Assembly: GCA_903825445.1 (NCBI GenBank)
Contig: CAIKAS010000160.1
Coordinates: 1-41,346 of the forward strand
Source of the DNA: an uncultured Acidobacteriia bacterium
GTDB lineage: Bacteria; Acidobacteriota; Terriglobia; Bryobacterales; Bryobacteraceae
Reading direction: 5' to 3'
DNA: 41,346 nucleotides
The notes below the pieces were generated by a model. That model was not told where the DNA came from. It saw nothing but the letters and a program-made list of their open reading frames with translations, and did not search any database. The number at the start of each line of letters is the position of its first letter. Position 1 is the stretch's first letter. Positions 9,305 to 17,545 of this stretch are shown here, one piece after another. The position numbers and the translations under genes are program-made.

Positions 9305-10136
9305 CCACGCGATACGCCAGCGACGACCACTTCTCCGGATAGCGTGCCTCGTCCGACACTTCCCACGCATCGCCCAGATCCATGTTGTGGCAGATGGCTA
9401 CCATGATCCGGCCCTTATCGTCGTAAATGCCGCGCCAGTGTGGCGTCATGCCGGCCCGGTAATCCAGGTCGCCGTTAGGGTAACGGTCCAGCCCGGCTTC
9501 ATACTCTTTTCCCGTTTCGAAAAACTGCGCACCTGGCACCTGAAAGCGTTCGTCCAGATCAAAAATCGTGTGAAAGATTGGATCACTGTTCGGTATATCG
9601 ACGATCTCCCGCCCGGGCAGTGCGAGTTCGATGCCTTTCACGAAATTCTGCCACTCGCCGTTGCCGTGGAAATCGTCCACCATCAGGAAGCCACCACGCA
9701 GCAGGTACTCACCCAGTTGTTTGGCGACATCCTCAGGGAGCAGCCAGTGACCCACTTCCACGGCGTACATTATCGGCCAGTTATAGACGTCGTCAGTGCC
9801 GTCCAGATCCACCACCTGCTCAGTGAGACGGGTGTTGATGCGCGTCAGGCGTTGCACGCCAGCAAGTAAGTGCCTGTCCGAACGCGGATAGTCCATCGTC
9901 CAGTAGCCAGGAAACTCTTCGCCGTTTCGATAGAAAAGTGGTTTGTACGGATAACCGTAAATATCGGGATATCTGAGGCGTGCGCGCACCCAATCGGTCT
10001 TCGTGTTCCAGTCCGGTGGAATGGGGAAATTGCCGTACTCAATGGCAGGGTAATCTTTGAACGGACGCTGTGCCAGCAGCGCGAATCCGGCGGCCAGTCC
10101 GAGCGAAACAAGCAGAAGTCCGTAACGGAGGCGCAT
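9270..10136 (-). CDS. DUF4159 domain protein with signal peptide
   Basis: The ATG at 10136 gives a signal peptide (MRLRYGLLLVSLGLAAGFAL); a GTG at 10175 is in frame but adds a non-signal leader, so I reject it. The 288-residue protein has DUF4159 features: RLRYPDIYGYP at the start, VGHWLLPEDVAKQLGEYLLRGGFL in the middle, then VDDFHG and a C-terminal MVAICHNMDLGDAWEV followed by YRVAMNYFVYDLTH. The fold is thought to be related to ThuA/glutamine-amidotransferase-like proteins, and members are often encoded near MoxR ATPase and von Willebrand genes; none are seen here. The function is unknown and the protein is presumably periplasmic. It converges on and overlaps the pnuC-like gene by 35 bases. 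Confidence 0.8.
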   Translation of the reverse strand: MRLRYGLLLVSLGLAAGFALLAQRPFKDYPAIEYGNFPIPPDWNTKTDWVRARLRYPDIYGYPYKPLFYRNGEEFPGYWTMDYPRSDRHLLAGVQRLTRINTRLTEQVVDLDGTDDVYNWPIMYAVEVGHWLLPEDVAKQLGEYLLRGGFLMVDDFHGNGEWQNFVKGIELALPGREIVDIPNSDPIFHTIFDLDERFQVPGAQFFETGKEYEAGLDRYPNGDLDYRAGMTPHWRGIYDDKGRIMVAICHNMDLGDAWEVSDEARYPEKWSSLAYRVAMNYFVYDLTH

Positions 10137-10210
10137 AGCGTCTGAAGCGCCTTCAGAATACCAGAATCCTGGCACTGCGGGGCAGTTTGTGATTGTGCTC
10201 CGTTATCAAC

Positions 10211-11005
10211 TCACCGTCCCGTGGCAGCGTGTGCCGTGGCTGGGGCCTTCGCCGCGGGTGTTTGGATGGCACGCCAGGAAAGTTGTCCCCCGATATAGAT
10301 GAGCCAGACACAAAGCAACAGGCGCATCTTGCGCGGTTCCAGTACCTTAGTAAGCTGCGTACCAATCAATACCGCGGGAATCCCGCCAATCAGCAATTTC
10401 TCCAAAACCGGCCACGGCACGCCAGTAGTGCTCGCGTGAATACCGCCCGCAAATATCGAAAGCAGCAGCCCAAACGCCAGATCAGTTCCCACAATTTCTG
10501 AAGGATGCAGATCGGTAAACCGCATGAGCGCCACCGTTCCGAGCGCGCCCGCACCGGCTGATGAGAAGCCCACTTCGAATCCAATTGGCGCAAATACAGC
10601 CGGTAACCAGCCTCGATGTACTGGCTTGGTTGCAATTCCTGCCGGCGACATGCTGCGCCAGAATGTTCCCAGGGCCGAAATCAGCACAGTCACTCCAACA
10701 ATAATCAGAATTGGCCGTGTCATTCCTTCCTTGTCGAGGTGGTTGAGGAGGAGACTGCCCAGAATTACCGCTGGCAGGCCACCGCCCGCGATATAGGCGA
10801 GCACCCGAAGGTTGACATGGCCCCGTGAAAGGTAAATCGGCGTAGCAATAAGCTTGACGATCGTGCTGAATACCAAAGACGTCGTCACCGCATTCGGGGC
10901 CGACATCCCGAAGAATAGAATCAGGATTGGAGCAGTGATGCTTCCTGCTCCTACTCCTGTGGCGCCTATGGCCAGCGCGATCAAAAAACCAGCTAAAATC
11001 TCCAC
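10211..11005 (-). CDS. TSUP (TauE/SafE) family membrane permease
   Basis: This 264-residue protein has about eight membrane helices in two related halves, as in TauE/SafE (PF01925) exporters and importers of sulfite, sulfonates or other organic anions. The first helix, IALAIGATGVGAGSITAPIL, has the Gly-rich loop and the following FFGMSAPNAVTTSL resembles the family signature. The second half has FSSAGAGALGTVALMRFTDL and GTDLAFGLLLSIFAGGIHA. The substrate is not predictable, and there is no sulfur-metabolism gene next to it. It is the last gene of a minus-strand run beginning at arsR, 39 bases downstream of the beta-propeller gene, so co-transcription is plausible but unproven. Confidence 0.85.
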   Translation of the reverse strand: MEILAGFLIALAIGATGVGAGSITAPILILFFGMSAPNAVTTSLVFSTIVKLIATPIYLSRGHVNLRVLAYIAGGGLPAVILGSLLLNHLDKEGMTRPILIIVGVTVLISALGTFWRSMSPAGIATKPVHRGWLPAVFAPIGFEVGFSSAGAGALGTVALMRFTDLHPSEIVGTDLAFGLLLSIFAGGIHASTTGVPWPVLEKLLIGGIPAVLIGTQLTKVLEPRKMRLLLCVWLIYIGGQLSWRAIQTPAAKAPATAHAATGR

Positions 11006-11044
11006 TAACCGAGGATACCCTATTCCCGATGGAGATTGTGTTAT

Positions 11045-12151
11045 TTATTCAATTCGGTAAACGATAACCCTGCCGTTTCCAGCTTCTGCCACAGATTTCC
11101 CGTCCTGGGACAGGGCCAACTTCGACACTTCCCGGATGCTCATGTGACGCGGCGCTTCGATCAGGTATGCCTGAACGGCAGGCCTCCATGCTGCCACTTT
11201 CTCGCCCGTTGCGAAGTCCCACACTACGGCACCTTCATACGGATGCAGGTTCAACCCTGGTATCAACCCTGCCACCACTCCGGGCAATGGCAACGACCAT
11301 GCTTCTGTGTAGACTACCCGTGTGGCACGGGGGGACGCAACTATGGGCATCGACGCGCCAATCGCCTGTACTTTTCTGATCAATGCACCGTTATCAGTAC
11401 TGCTACAGCGGATATTCGTCTCGTCATCCGCTTGTGCTGGACTTCTGATCGCCGTGCCGCACAGAGCTGAGCCTTGATCGGCAAAAACTGCCCACGTGAG
11501 GTCACCGGCCGAATCAGCGCGTCCCGCGTTCCGCACCACCCGGCCGTCTTCACCACGCACTACCTGGACTGACATTCCCGCATGATTCAGCAGCACCAGA
11601 CCGCGGTCAGCGAGGATATCGCCGATGTTCCAGGCTCCGTGCACTCCCCAGTGCGCAATCGCATGACAACCAACATCGTAAGTTGTGAACTGCGTCGAAC
11701 TTGTGTCTTGTCTTCCTGGCGTTCGTCCGATTGCGTGATCTGTTGCGAAGAAGCCAAAAATTCCGGCTGCATGGCAACTCGCGCCGTCCTGCAGCCTGAC
11801 CAGGTTGCCCCCGGTGACAATGTAATCACCGTTCGGAGACCACCTTGGCGGCCCGCCTCCAGTGCTTGACTGAAAGACGCGGACACTCTCGGCTCCCACT
11901 CCAACGCGAGCTATCAGCAAACGGCCGCCAGTTTTCTTCCCGTCCGCCCCGTCGGTATCCGTGAATGCGACCAGCGTCCCGTCCGGAGAAAGACTGACTG
12001 TTTCCACGGGGAATCTGTCAGTACGTCCCAGGTTCCATTTCGTCAGATCCAGTTCCCAAACCTTCACAAGGTTTCCTGCGGCGAGGTTCTGCACGCCACA
12101 CGCGAACGCCGCCGACATCGCGATCACGATGTATTTCGTTGTACTCTGCAT
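11045..12151 (-). CDS. Exported WD40/TolB-like beta-propeller protein, function unknown
   Basis: This 368-residue protein opens with a hydrophobic signal segment (TKYIVIAMSAAFACGVQNLAA). It then shows propeller-type strands: VETVSLSPDGTLVAFTDT, PRWSPNGDYIVTGGN, and at the end VSKLALSQDGKSVAEAGN. The SxDG turns are typical of WD40/TolB repeats. Cysteine pairs in the middle (GASCHAAG and VGCHAI) do not match a haem CxxCH motif. No catalytic residue is recognised, so a binding or scaffold role is inferred. The gene lies 18 bases after the UvrA-like gene and 39 before the TSUP gene on the same strand. Confidence 0.7.
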   Translation of the reverse strand: MQSTTKYIVIAMSAAFACGVQNLAAGNLVKVWELDLTKWNLGRTDRFPVETVSLSPDGTLVAFTDTDGADGKKTGGRLLIARVGVGAESVRVFQSSTGGGPPRWSPNGDYIVTGGNLVRLQDGASCHAAGIFGFFATDHAIGRTPGRQDTSSTQFTTYDVGCHAIAHWGVHGAWNIGDILADRGLVLLNHAGMSVQVVRGEDGRVVRNAGRADSAGDLTWAVFADQGSALCGTAIRSPAQADDETNIRCSSTDNGALIRKVQAIGASMPIVASPRATRVVYTEAWSLPLPGVVAGLIPGLNLHPYEGAVVWDFATGEKVAAWRPAVQAYLIEAPRHMSIREVSKLALSQDGKSVAEAGNGRVIVYRIE

Positions 12152-12169
12152 GGGCAGCTACAAACAAGA

Positions 12170-14524
12170 CTATCTCGTCGGCGATTGCCCTATGCGCTGC
12201 GCCAAATGCCGCCCCGTCAGCGTCTTCGCTTTTTTCGCCAGGTCCGCCGGCACACCTTCGAACTGAACAGTGCCGCCCGCAAGCCCGGCGCCCGGTCCCA
12301 GATCGATCACCCAGTCTGCCCGCGCAATCACGTCGAGATTGTGCTCAATGACGATGACCGAAGAACCTGCATCTACCATCCTGTCGAACAGCCCGATCAG
12401 TGTGTCCACATCGTTCATATGCAGGCTCGACGTGGGTTCGTCGAGTACGTAGATATTGCCTGCCTTGCCCAGTTCGGAGGCCAGTTTGAGACGCTGCCGT
12501 TCGCCGCCCGAAAGTGTTGAGAGCGGCTGGCCCAGTGTCAGATACCCCAGACCCACGTCGTCCAGCCCACGCAGGATCTTCGCTATGGCAGGCTCAGTGA
12601 AAAACACCACTGCATCCGCAATGCTCATCTCATAAACATCGCTGATCGATTTGCCGCGCAGAAGGTGCTTCAACACTTCGGGCAGGAAGCGTTTACCCTC
12701 GCAGGTCTCGCAGGTTGTGGCCATGGGATCCAGATGCCCAAGGTCGGTATAGACGACGCCCAACCCGTTACAGTCCGGACACGCCCCCTTGGAATTGGCC
12801 GAGAAGAGCGCTGCATCCACCGCGTTCGCCTTGGCGAAAGCTTTTCGTACACTGTCCAGAATGCCGGTATAGGTCGCCGTGTTGGACCGCCGCGAACCGC
12901 GCGCCAGGTTCTGATCGATGACCACGGTTTCCGGATACTGTTGAGCCAGACAGCCGAGGATGAGCGACGACTTGCCGGAACCAGCGACGCCCGACACCAC
13001 CGTCAGCACGCCCCTCGGGACAGTGACCGACAGGTCCTTGAGATTGTTAACCCGGGCGTGCGTGACCTCCAGTTCGCCGCTGCGTTTGCGCACCTTTTCC
13101 TTAATGGGTTGGTGCTTATTCATGTGGTTTCCCGTCAACGTCCCCGATTTCAAAAGCCCCGCGAAATCGCCTTCGTAAACCACTTCGCCGCCCTTGCCGC
13201 CGGCCAAAGGACCCATATCCACCACATGATCCGCAATCGCAATCATGTCCGGTTTATGCTCCACAATCAGCACCGTGTTGCCCTTGTCACGCAGTTGCTG
13301 CATTAACCCGGCCATTCGCCCCACATCGTGCGGATGCAGCCCCACTGAGGGTTCGTCGAACACGTACGTAATGTCTGTGAGCGATGACCCAAGATGTCGT
13401 ACCATCTTGACTCGCTGGCTCTCCCCGCCCGAAAGAGATGAACTCTCCCGGTCCAGACTGAGATAGCCCAGCCCGATCGTGATCAGATTGTCGAGGCGCG
13501 CAGCCAGCGCCTCCAGCATCGGCCCTGCCTGCGGCGCCTTGCCGATCTTCATAAAGTTGTTACGGACCAGCGCGGCCAGGTCGCTCACCTGCATCGACGA
13601 CAATTCGGCGATATTCTTACCGGAAATCCGGCTCGCCAGCGCCTCCGCCTTAAGCCGCGCGCCCTTGCAACCAGGACAAATCCCGCGCGTGAAGATGCGG
13701 TCATACTCCGCCCGGATATGAGGTTGCAGCGCTTCTGGATCCTTGCTGCCCAGTGATTGCTTGAGCTTGGGGCGCAGACCCAGATACGTGAGATGGATCT
13801 TGTCCACCTTGATCTTTCTCCCGTCGTCGAGATCGAACAGGTTCGCACGCTCGGCCGCCGAGTATTTGCGGATCGGCTTGTCGGGATCGAACATGCCGGA
13901 GCGGACATATGTGGACCACCACCAGCTATCGATCTCAAATCCCTTCGGCAAGAGCGCTCCCTGGTTCAAAGACTTGCTCTCATCTACCACCGCGCTCATG
14001 TCCATCGTTGCTGCCTGCCCGGCGCCCTCGCACTCCGGGCACATGCCTCGCGGATCGTTATAGGAGTAGTAGCCGGATGCCGGCAGACGCGGTTCACCCA
14101 GCCTCGAAAACAGCACACGCAGCATTTGCGCCGTGTCTGTCACCGTCGCCACGGTCGAGCGTACATTGCCGCCCAGCCTCTGCTGGTCCACGATGATGGC
14201 CGCCGAAATGTTTTCCAGCACATCCGCATCCGGCTGCCCGTAATGCGGCATGAATTGTTGGACGAACGCCGGATAGGTCGCGTTGATCAGTCTTTGGCTT
14301 TCCGCCGCGATGGTATTGAATACCAGGGATGACTTGCCGGAGCCCGAAACACCGGTGAATACCGTAATGCGCCGCTTGGGAATATCGAGCGAGACGTTCT
14401 TGAGATTGTTCTCCCGTGCGCCGCGGATGATGATCGAACCGTAGTCGGGAAGAGCGATCAGATCGGACTGGCTTGCCTGGTTAGGTTCTGAACTTTGACG
14501 CGAAGGTTTACCTGACTTAGTCAT
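12170..14524 (-). CDS. UvrA paralogue lacking the UvrB-binding domain (UvrA2 / DrrC-like)
   Basis: This 784-residue tandem ABC ATPase is shorter than true UvrA (about 940). Walker A motifs are GVSGSGKSS (58-66) and GVAGSGKSS (512-520). ABC signatures are LSGGESQRV (364-372) and a second LSGGERQRL. Zinc modules are Cys162/165 with Cys283/286, and Cys582/585 with Cys605/608. The segment RSTVATVTD (122-130) runs directly through RLGEPRLPASGYY into the first zinc module, so the UvrB-interaction domain found there in UvrA is absent. Proteins of this class (DrrC of Streptomyces peucetius, UvrA2 of Deinococcus) bind DNA and are linked to tolerance of DNA-binding drugs rather than normal excision repair. 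The cluster with an ArsR regulator, VOC and SRPBCC genes fits a toxicant response; that is inference. Confidence 0.88.
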   Translation of the reverse strand: MTKSGKPSRQSSEPNQASQSDLIALPDYGSIIIRGARENNLKNVSLDIPKRRITVFTGVSGSGKSSLVFNTIAAESQRLINATYPAFVQQFMPHYGQPDADVLENISAAIIVDQQRLGGNVRSTVATVTDTAQMLRVLFSRLGEPRLPASGYYSYNDPRGMCPECEGAGQAATMDMSAVVDESKSLNQGALLPKGFEIDSWWWSTYVRSGMFDPDKPIRKYSAAERANLFDLDDGRKIKVDKIHLTYLGLRPKLKQSLGSKDPEALQPHIRAEYDRIFTRGICPGCKGARLKAEALASRISGKNIAELSSMQVSDLAALVRNNFMKIGKAPQAGPMLEALAARLDNLITIGLGYLSLDRESSSLSGGESQRVKMVRHLGSSLTDITYVFDEPSVGLHPHDVGRMAGLMQQLRDKGNTVLIVEHKPDMIAIADHVVDMGPLAGGKGGEVVYEGDFAGLLKSGTLTGNHMNKHQPIKEKVRKRSGELEVTHARVNNLKDLSVTVPRGVLTVVSGVAGSGKSSLILGCLAQQYPETVVIDQNLARGSRRSNTATYTGILDSVRKAFAKANAVDAALFSANSKGACPDCNGLGVVYTDLGHLDPMATTCETCEGKRFLPEVLKHLLRGKSISDVYEMSIADAVVFFTEPAIAKILRGLDDVGLGYLTLGQPLSTLSGGERQRLKLASELGKAGNIYVLDEPTSSLHMNDVDTLIGLFDRMVDAGSSVIVIEHNLDVIARADWVIDLGPGAGLAGGTVQFEGVPADLAKKAKTLTGRHLAQRIGQSPTR

Positions 14525-14549
14525 TGCTTCTCAATCCCCCCAAGTTTTA

Positions 14550-15128
14550 TTACCCTTGATCGCCCTGAGACGCCCGGTTCGACATTTGCATATCGAACTG
14601 CTCGGCGTATTCGGCGTTCAATCGCTTCCAGCCGAACTTCATCGCGTCCTGGCCAACGGCACGGCCGATCGGTGTTCCGCCGAGAAGGCGATCCATAACG
14701 TCAAAACAAATGTGCCATCCGGCGGCGCCCATGGAAATGAAGCGGCGCCCTATATTCGTCCAGAGCGTGAGGCGCGTGCCGCCACCGGAGGCTTCAAGCT
14801 CCCAACGCATGTCGTGGTCGCCCCAGTTGTACTCCAGGGCGCGCGCGGGGTCCGCTCGTCTTACCGTTGCTTCCGTAATGTGAAGCTGGGGGGCTCCCAC
14901 GGTGGTCATCCTCACCGTATTACCCACTACGCCCAGGCTCCCGTCGGCATCGAAGGGCGCCCACTCGCGCAGTTGTGCCGGGTCGGTGAGCGCCTGCCAG
15001 ACTTTCTCCGGCGAGTGGCGCAGATCTCTCACGAGAACGAGCGTCCACCTTTCTCCGTCCTGACGTACCCACGCCCCGCCCGCCGGACCCGGTTGGTACG
15101 GCGATGTTTCAATATCGCGATTGGTCAT
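14550..15128 (-). CDS. SRPBCC / AHSA1 (START-like) domain protein
   Basis: The ATG at 15128 begins a 192-residue protein, 10 bases after the VOC gene's stop. An in-frame extension up to 15254 overlaps the VOC gene in another frame and looks like noise. The domain starts with RWTLVLVRDLRHSPEKVWQA and LREWAPFDADG, the classic AHSA1/CalC pattern, followed by alternating strands (MRWELEASGGGTRLTLWTNI) and an Arg/Gly-rich C-terminal helix region. Members bind hydrophobic ligands or act as Hsp90 co-chaperone-like proteins; no ligand is deducible. The ArsR-SRPBCC pairing is common in bacteria and here includes a VOC gene. It lies 25 bases upstream of the UvrA-like gene. Confidence 0.85.
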   Translation of the reverse strand: MTNRDIETSPYQPGPAGGAWVRQDGERWTLVLVRDLRHSPEKVWQALTDPAQLREWAPFDADGSLGVVGNTVRMTTVGAPQLHITEATVRRADPARALEYNWGDHDMRWELEASGGGTRLTLWTNIGRRFISMGAAGWHICFDVMDRLLGGTPIGRAVGQDAMKFGWKRLNAEYAEQFDMQMSNRASQGDQG

Positions 15129-15138
15129 ACGCCGCTCG

Positions 15139-15537
15139 TTAGCCCTTGTAATGCGCCAATTGGGTGAGCTGAATGAGATTGCCACAGGTATCGTTGAGCA
15201 TAGTGATAGTGGCGCCGGTGACGTCCATGGGCGGCATGGTGAACTCTGCGCCATGCGTTTTGATCCGCTCGTAATCGCCTTTGATATCGTCGGTGTAAAA
15301 CATAGCTGCGGGCTGGTTCTGTTGAAACATCGCCTGCTGATAAGCCTGCGCGGCGGGGTTGTCGTTCCGCGCCAATTGCAACTGAGCGCCGTCCGGGTCT
15401 TCGGGCGAGCCGACGGTCAGCCAGCGAAATGGGCCGTTACTGAAATCGGCTTTCTTGTCAAAGCCCAGTACTTCTGTGTAAAACTTCAAGGCGTTATCCT
15501 GATTGTCTACATATACGCTAGTCAGTTTGATTTTCAT
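15139..15537 (-). CDS. VOC superfamily (glyoxalase-like) protein
   Basis: The ATG at 15537 follows an AGGAG site in the leader (AAGGAGAAAGAATATG read on this strand), which settles the start. The 132-residue product has a single VOC module: MKIKLTSVYVDNQDNALKFY, then VLGFDKKADF, then WLTVGSPEDPDGAQLQL, and in the second half AAMFYTDDIKGDYERIK and FTMPPMDVTGATITMLNDTCG, ending in LIQLTQ. These proteins are dioxygenases, glyoxalases or antibiotic-binding proteins such as bleomycin-resistance factors. Placement between ArsR and SRPBCC genes suggests a detoxification or resistance role. It lies 16 bases downstream of arsR. Confidence 0.88.
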   Translation of the reverse strand: MKIKLTSVYVDNQDNALKFYTEVLGFDKKADFSNGPFRWLTVGSPEDPDGAQLQLARNDNPAAQAYQQAMFQQNQPAAMFYTDDIKGDYERIKTHGAEFTMPPMDVTGATITMLNDTCGNLIQLTQLAHYKG

Positions 15538-15553
15538 ATTCTTTCTCCTTGTG

Positions 15554-15922
15554 TTAAGCCTTTGCTCGTTTCGTTTTCTTCTTTGGGTCCGCTTGTTTGC
15601 TGATTGTCGAAGGGGGTGTATCCATGCGGTCCAGATGGCGCTCGAGAGCATCCACATGAATCGACCAGAGCCTGCGGAACGGGGCCAGCCAGGCATCCAC
15701 CTGTTGAAGTGGCTCAGGTCTCAATCGGTAGAGCCGGCGCTGTGCGTCCACCGTCGCTTCCACAAAGCCTGCCTCACGCAGTACCCGAAGATGCTTGGAT
15801 ACTGTCGGCTGCGACATGCGAAGTTGAAGCTCCAGTTCTCCAACCGACTGTTGGGAACAGGCCAGCAGACTCAATATTGCCCGCCGAGTCGGTTCCGCGA
15901 TCACTTCGAATACAGATTCCAC
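15554..15922 (-). CDS. ArsR-family (winged helix) transcriptional repressor
   Basis: From the GTG at 15922 the product is 122 residues and begins VESVFEVIAEPTRRAILSLL, the usual N-terminus of ArsR proteins that pair with SRPBCC genes. The winged helix continues with QQSVGELELQLRMSQPTVSK and HLRVLREAGFVEATVDAQRR. The C-terminus is Lys-rich. No cysteine metal-binding pair typical of ArsR/SmtB metal sensors is seen (a single Cys in SLLACSQQS). Longer starts at GTG 15943 and at ATG 16018 keep frame, but the promoter lies across them, so the shorter start is favoured. It is first in a six-gene minus-strand train and likely represses it. Confidence 0.85.
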   Translation of the reverse strand: MESVFEVIAEPTRRAILSLLACSQQSVGELELQLRMSQPTVSKHLRVLREAGFVEATVDAQRRLYRLRPEPLQQVDAWLAPFRRLWSIHVDALERHLDRMDTPPSTISKQADPKKKTKRAKA

Positions 15923-15928
15923 GCTCTT

Positions 15929-15958
15929 GTTATACTCTTTCACGTATATGTCTGTCAA
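15929..15958 (-). promoter_or_regulatory. Strong sigma-70-like promoter directly at the arsR start
   Basis: On the minus strand, TTGACA (15958-15953) and TATAAC (15934-15929) are separated by 18 bases. This is a near-consensus promoter. A start of transcription 6-7 bases after TATAAC would fall on or next to the GTG at 15922, so arsR mRNA would be leaderless or nearly so. If the true start codon is ATG 16018 instead, the promoter would be spurious. Confidence 0.6.
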
Positions 15959-15961
15959 GGC

Positions 15962-15975
15962 ATATATAAATATAT
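15962..15975. promoter_or_regulatory. AT palindrome upstream of arsR promoter, possible operator
   Basis: The 14-base ATATAT-AA-ATATAT element is symmetric apart from the central AA. It sits immediately upstream of the -35 of the arsR promoter. ArsR repressors bind short AT-rich inverted repeats near their own promoters, so autoregulation is plausible; the site itself is unproven. Confidence 0.4.
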
Positions 15976-16088
15976 TCTGGCGACTAGCCCGTGTGCGTGT
16001 GTATGCATCCGTGGCCAAGTGTCTTAGGCAAATTTAGAATGGCCGGACCATCGTCGGTTATCATCGTTCTTTACAGGAGGCCCGCTGG

Positions 16089-17252
16089 ATGGCCGTTATG
16101 GTCGGACTGCCGAGAGAAACATTTCCCGGCGAACGCAGAGTAGCTCTTACACCACGCGCTTGTGAGACTTTAAAGAAAGCTGGATTCGAAGTAGTTGCAG
16201 AACATTCGGCGGGCATCGCCGCCGGATTCACAGACGAAGATTACGTAAAGCGCGGCGTAACCCTCACCTCCCGGTCTGAGGTATTCCAAAAAGCACAGGT
16301 CATCACCCAGGCGCGGACGCTCGGAGCCAATCCAGTCCACGGACAGGACGATCTCGCCTTGCTCCGGCCCGGCCAGTTACTCATCGGTTTTGGCGAACCT
16401 TTAACTGCCACCGCCGAGTGTGTCAAGGTAGCGGCCACTGGCGCAACCCTGTTCGCGCTCGAACTGGTGCCGCGCATCACACGTGCGCAGAGCATGGACG
16501 TGCTCTCCTCGATGGCGAGCATCGCAGGCTATGAAGCTGTTCTTCTCGCCGCCCTGAATCTTCCCAAGCTCTTTCCGATGATGATGACCGCCGCTGGCAC
16601 TATTGCGGCTGCGCGAGTCCTGATTCTCGGTGCCGGCGTTGCCGGCTTACAGGCGATTGCCACAGCGAAGCGCCTCGGCGCGATGGTCTCCGCATATGAC
16701 GTCCGCGCGGCCGTGAAGGAACAGATCGAAAGTCTCGGAGCCAAGTTCGTGGTTCTTGATATGGGTGAAAGCGCCGAAGGTACCGGCGGCTATGCCAAAG
16801 CCATGGACGAAGCTTTCTACCGGAAGCAGCGCGAACTCCTCGGCAAGGTGCTGAGTGAACAGAACGTCGTCATTACTACTGCGGCCGTCCCCGGACGAAA
16901 GGCCCCGGTGCTCGTCACCACAGAAATGGCCGAACGAATGCTGCCTGGTTCGGTAATCGTGGATATCGCCGCGGAGCGCGGTGGCAACTGCGAACTGACG
17001 CGTGCAGGCGAGACAATCGTCCACAATGGTGTCACCATCCTCGGTCCGGTCAATATGGCCTCGATGGCGCCGCAGGACGCCAGCCAGATGTATGCCACTA
17101 ATCTAATCAACTTCCTGAAACCCATGGTGAAAGACGGCGCAATTAATATCAACCGCGAAGACGAAATCATACGCGAGACGCTCGTGACTTACGAAGGTAA
17201 AGTCGTTCAGGCGCGCGTACTTGAGTTACTGGGCACCGGGGGAACGAACTAA
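16089..17252 (+). CDS. pntAA: NAD(P)+ transhydrogenase alpha subunit part 1 (soluble, NAD-binding)
   Basis: An AGGAGG site at 16075-16080 lies 8 bases before the ATG at 16089. The 387-residue product begins MVGLPRETFPGERRVALTPR, the AlaDH/PNT N-terminal domain. It continues with the Rossmann segment VLILGAGVAGLQAIATAKRLG (about 179-199) and a segment near 275 (VIVDIAAERGGNCELT). It is the dI domain that binds NAD(H) and passes hydride to dIII of PntB, driving NADPH formation with the proton gradient. Here dI is a separate polypeptide, as in Rhodospirillum. The next gene follows with a TAATG overlap of one base. Confidence 0.93.
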   Translation: MAVMVGLPRETFPGERRVALTPRACETLKKAGFEVVAEHSAGIAAGFTDEDYVKRGVTLTSRSEVFQKAQVITQARTLGANPVHGQDDLALLRPGQLLIGFGEPLTATAECVKVAATGATLFALELVPRITRAQSMDVLSSMASIAGYEAVLLAALNLPKLFPMMMTAAGTIAAARVLILGAGVAGLQAIATAKRLGAMVSAYDVRAAVKEQIESLGAKFVVLDMGESAEGTGGYAKAMDEAFYRKQRELLGKVLSEQNVVITTAAVPGRKAPVLVTTEMAERMLPGSVIVDIAAERGGNCELTRAGETIVHNGVTILGPVNMASMAPQDASQMYATNLINFLKPMVKDGAININREDEIIRETLVTYEGKVVQARVLELLGTGGTN

Positions 17253-17545
17253 TGAACTACGAATTTGGACTCTACGTTTTCATGTTGTCGGCCTTTTTGG
17301 GCTTTGAATTAATCCGCAAGGTTTCGCCGCTCTTGCACACACCCCTGATGTCGCTGACCAATGCCATCTCTGCCATCTCCGTCGTCGGTGCAATTATGAT
17401 CAGCGGCGAAAAAGACGTGCCCACGCTGTCGCGCGTTCTTGGGTTTATTGCCATTGTCTCCGCGACAACAAATCTGGTCAGCGGCTACATGATTACCGAC
17501 CGCATGCTCAAGATGTTTAAGAAAAAGGAGCCGGCCGGTAAATGA
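17252..17545 (+). CDS. pntAB: NAD(P)+ transhydrogenase alpha subunit part 2 (membrane)
   Basis: The 97-residue protein matches the short membrane part of the split alpha subunit (C-terminal PNTB_4TM-type segment). Three or four hydrophobic helices are visible, including LTNAISAISVVGAIMISGEK and VLGFIAIVSATTNLVSGYMI, followed by a basic tail KMFKKKEPAGK. The LTNAISA motif is well conserved in this family. It forms the membrane domain together with PntB. The start overlaps pntAA by one base and the end overlaps pntB by four (ATGA). Confidence 0.93.
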   Translation: MNYEFGLYVFMLSAFLGFELIRKVSPLLHTPLMSLTNAISAISVVGAIMISGEKDVPTLSRVLGFIAIVSATTNLVSGYMITDRMLKMFKKKEPAGK

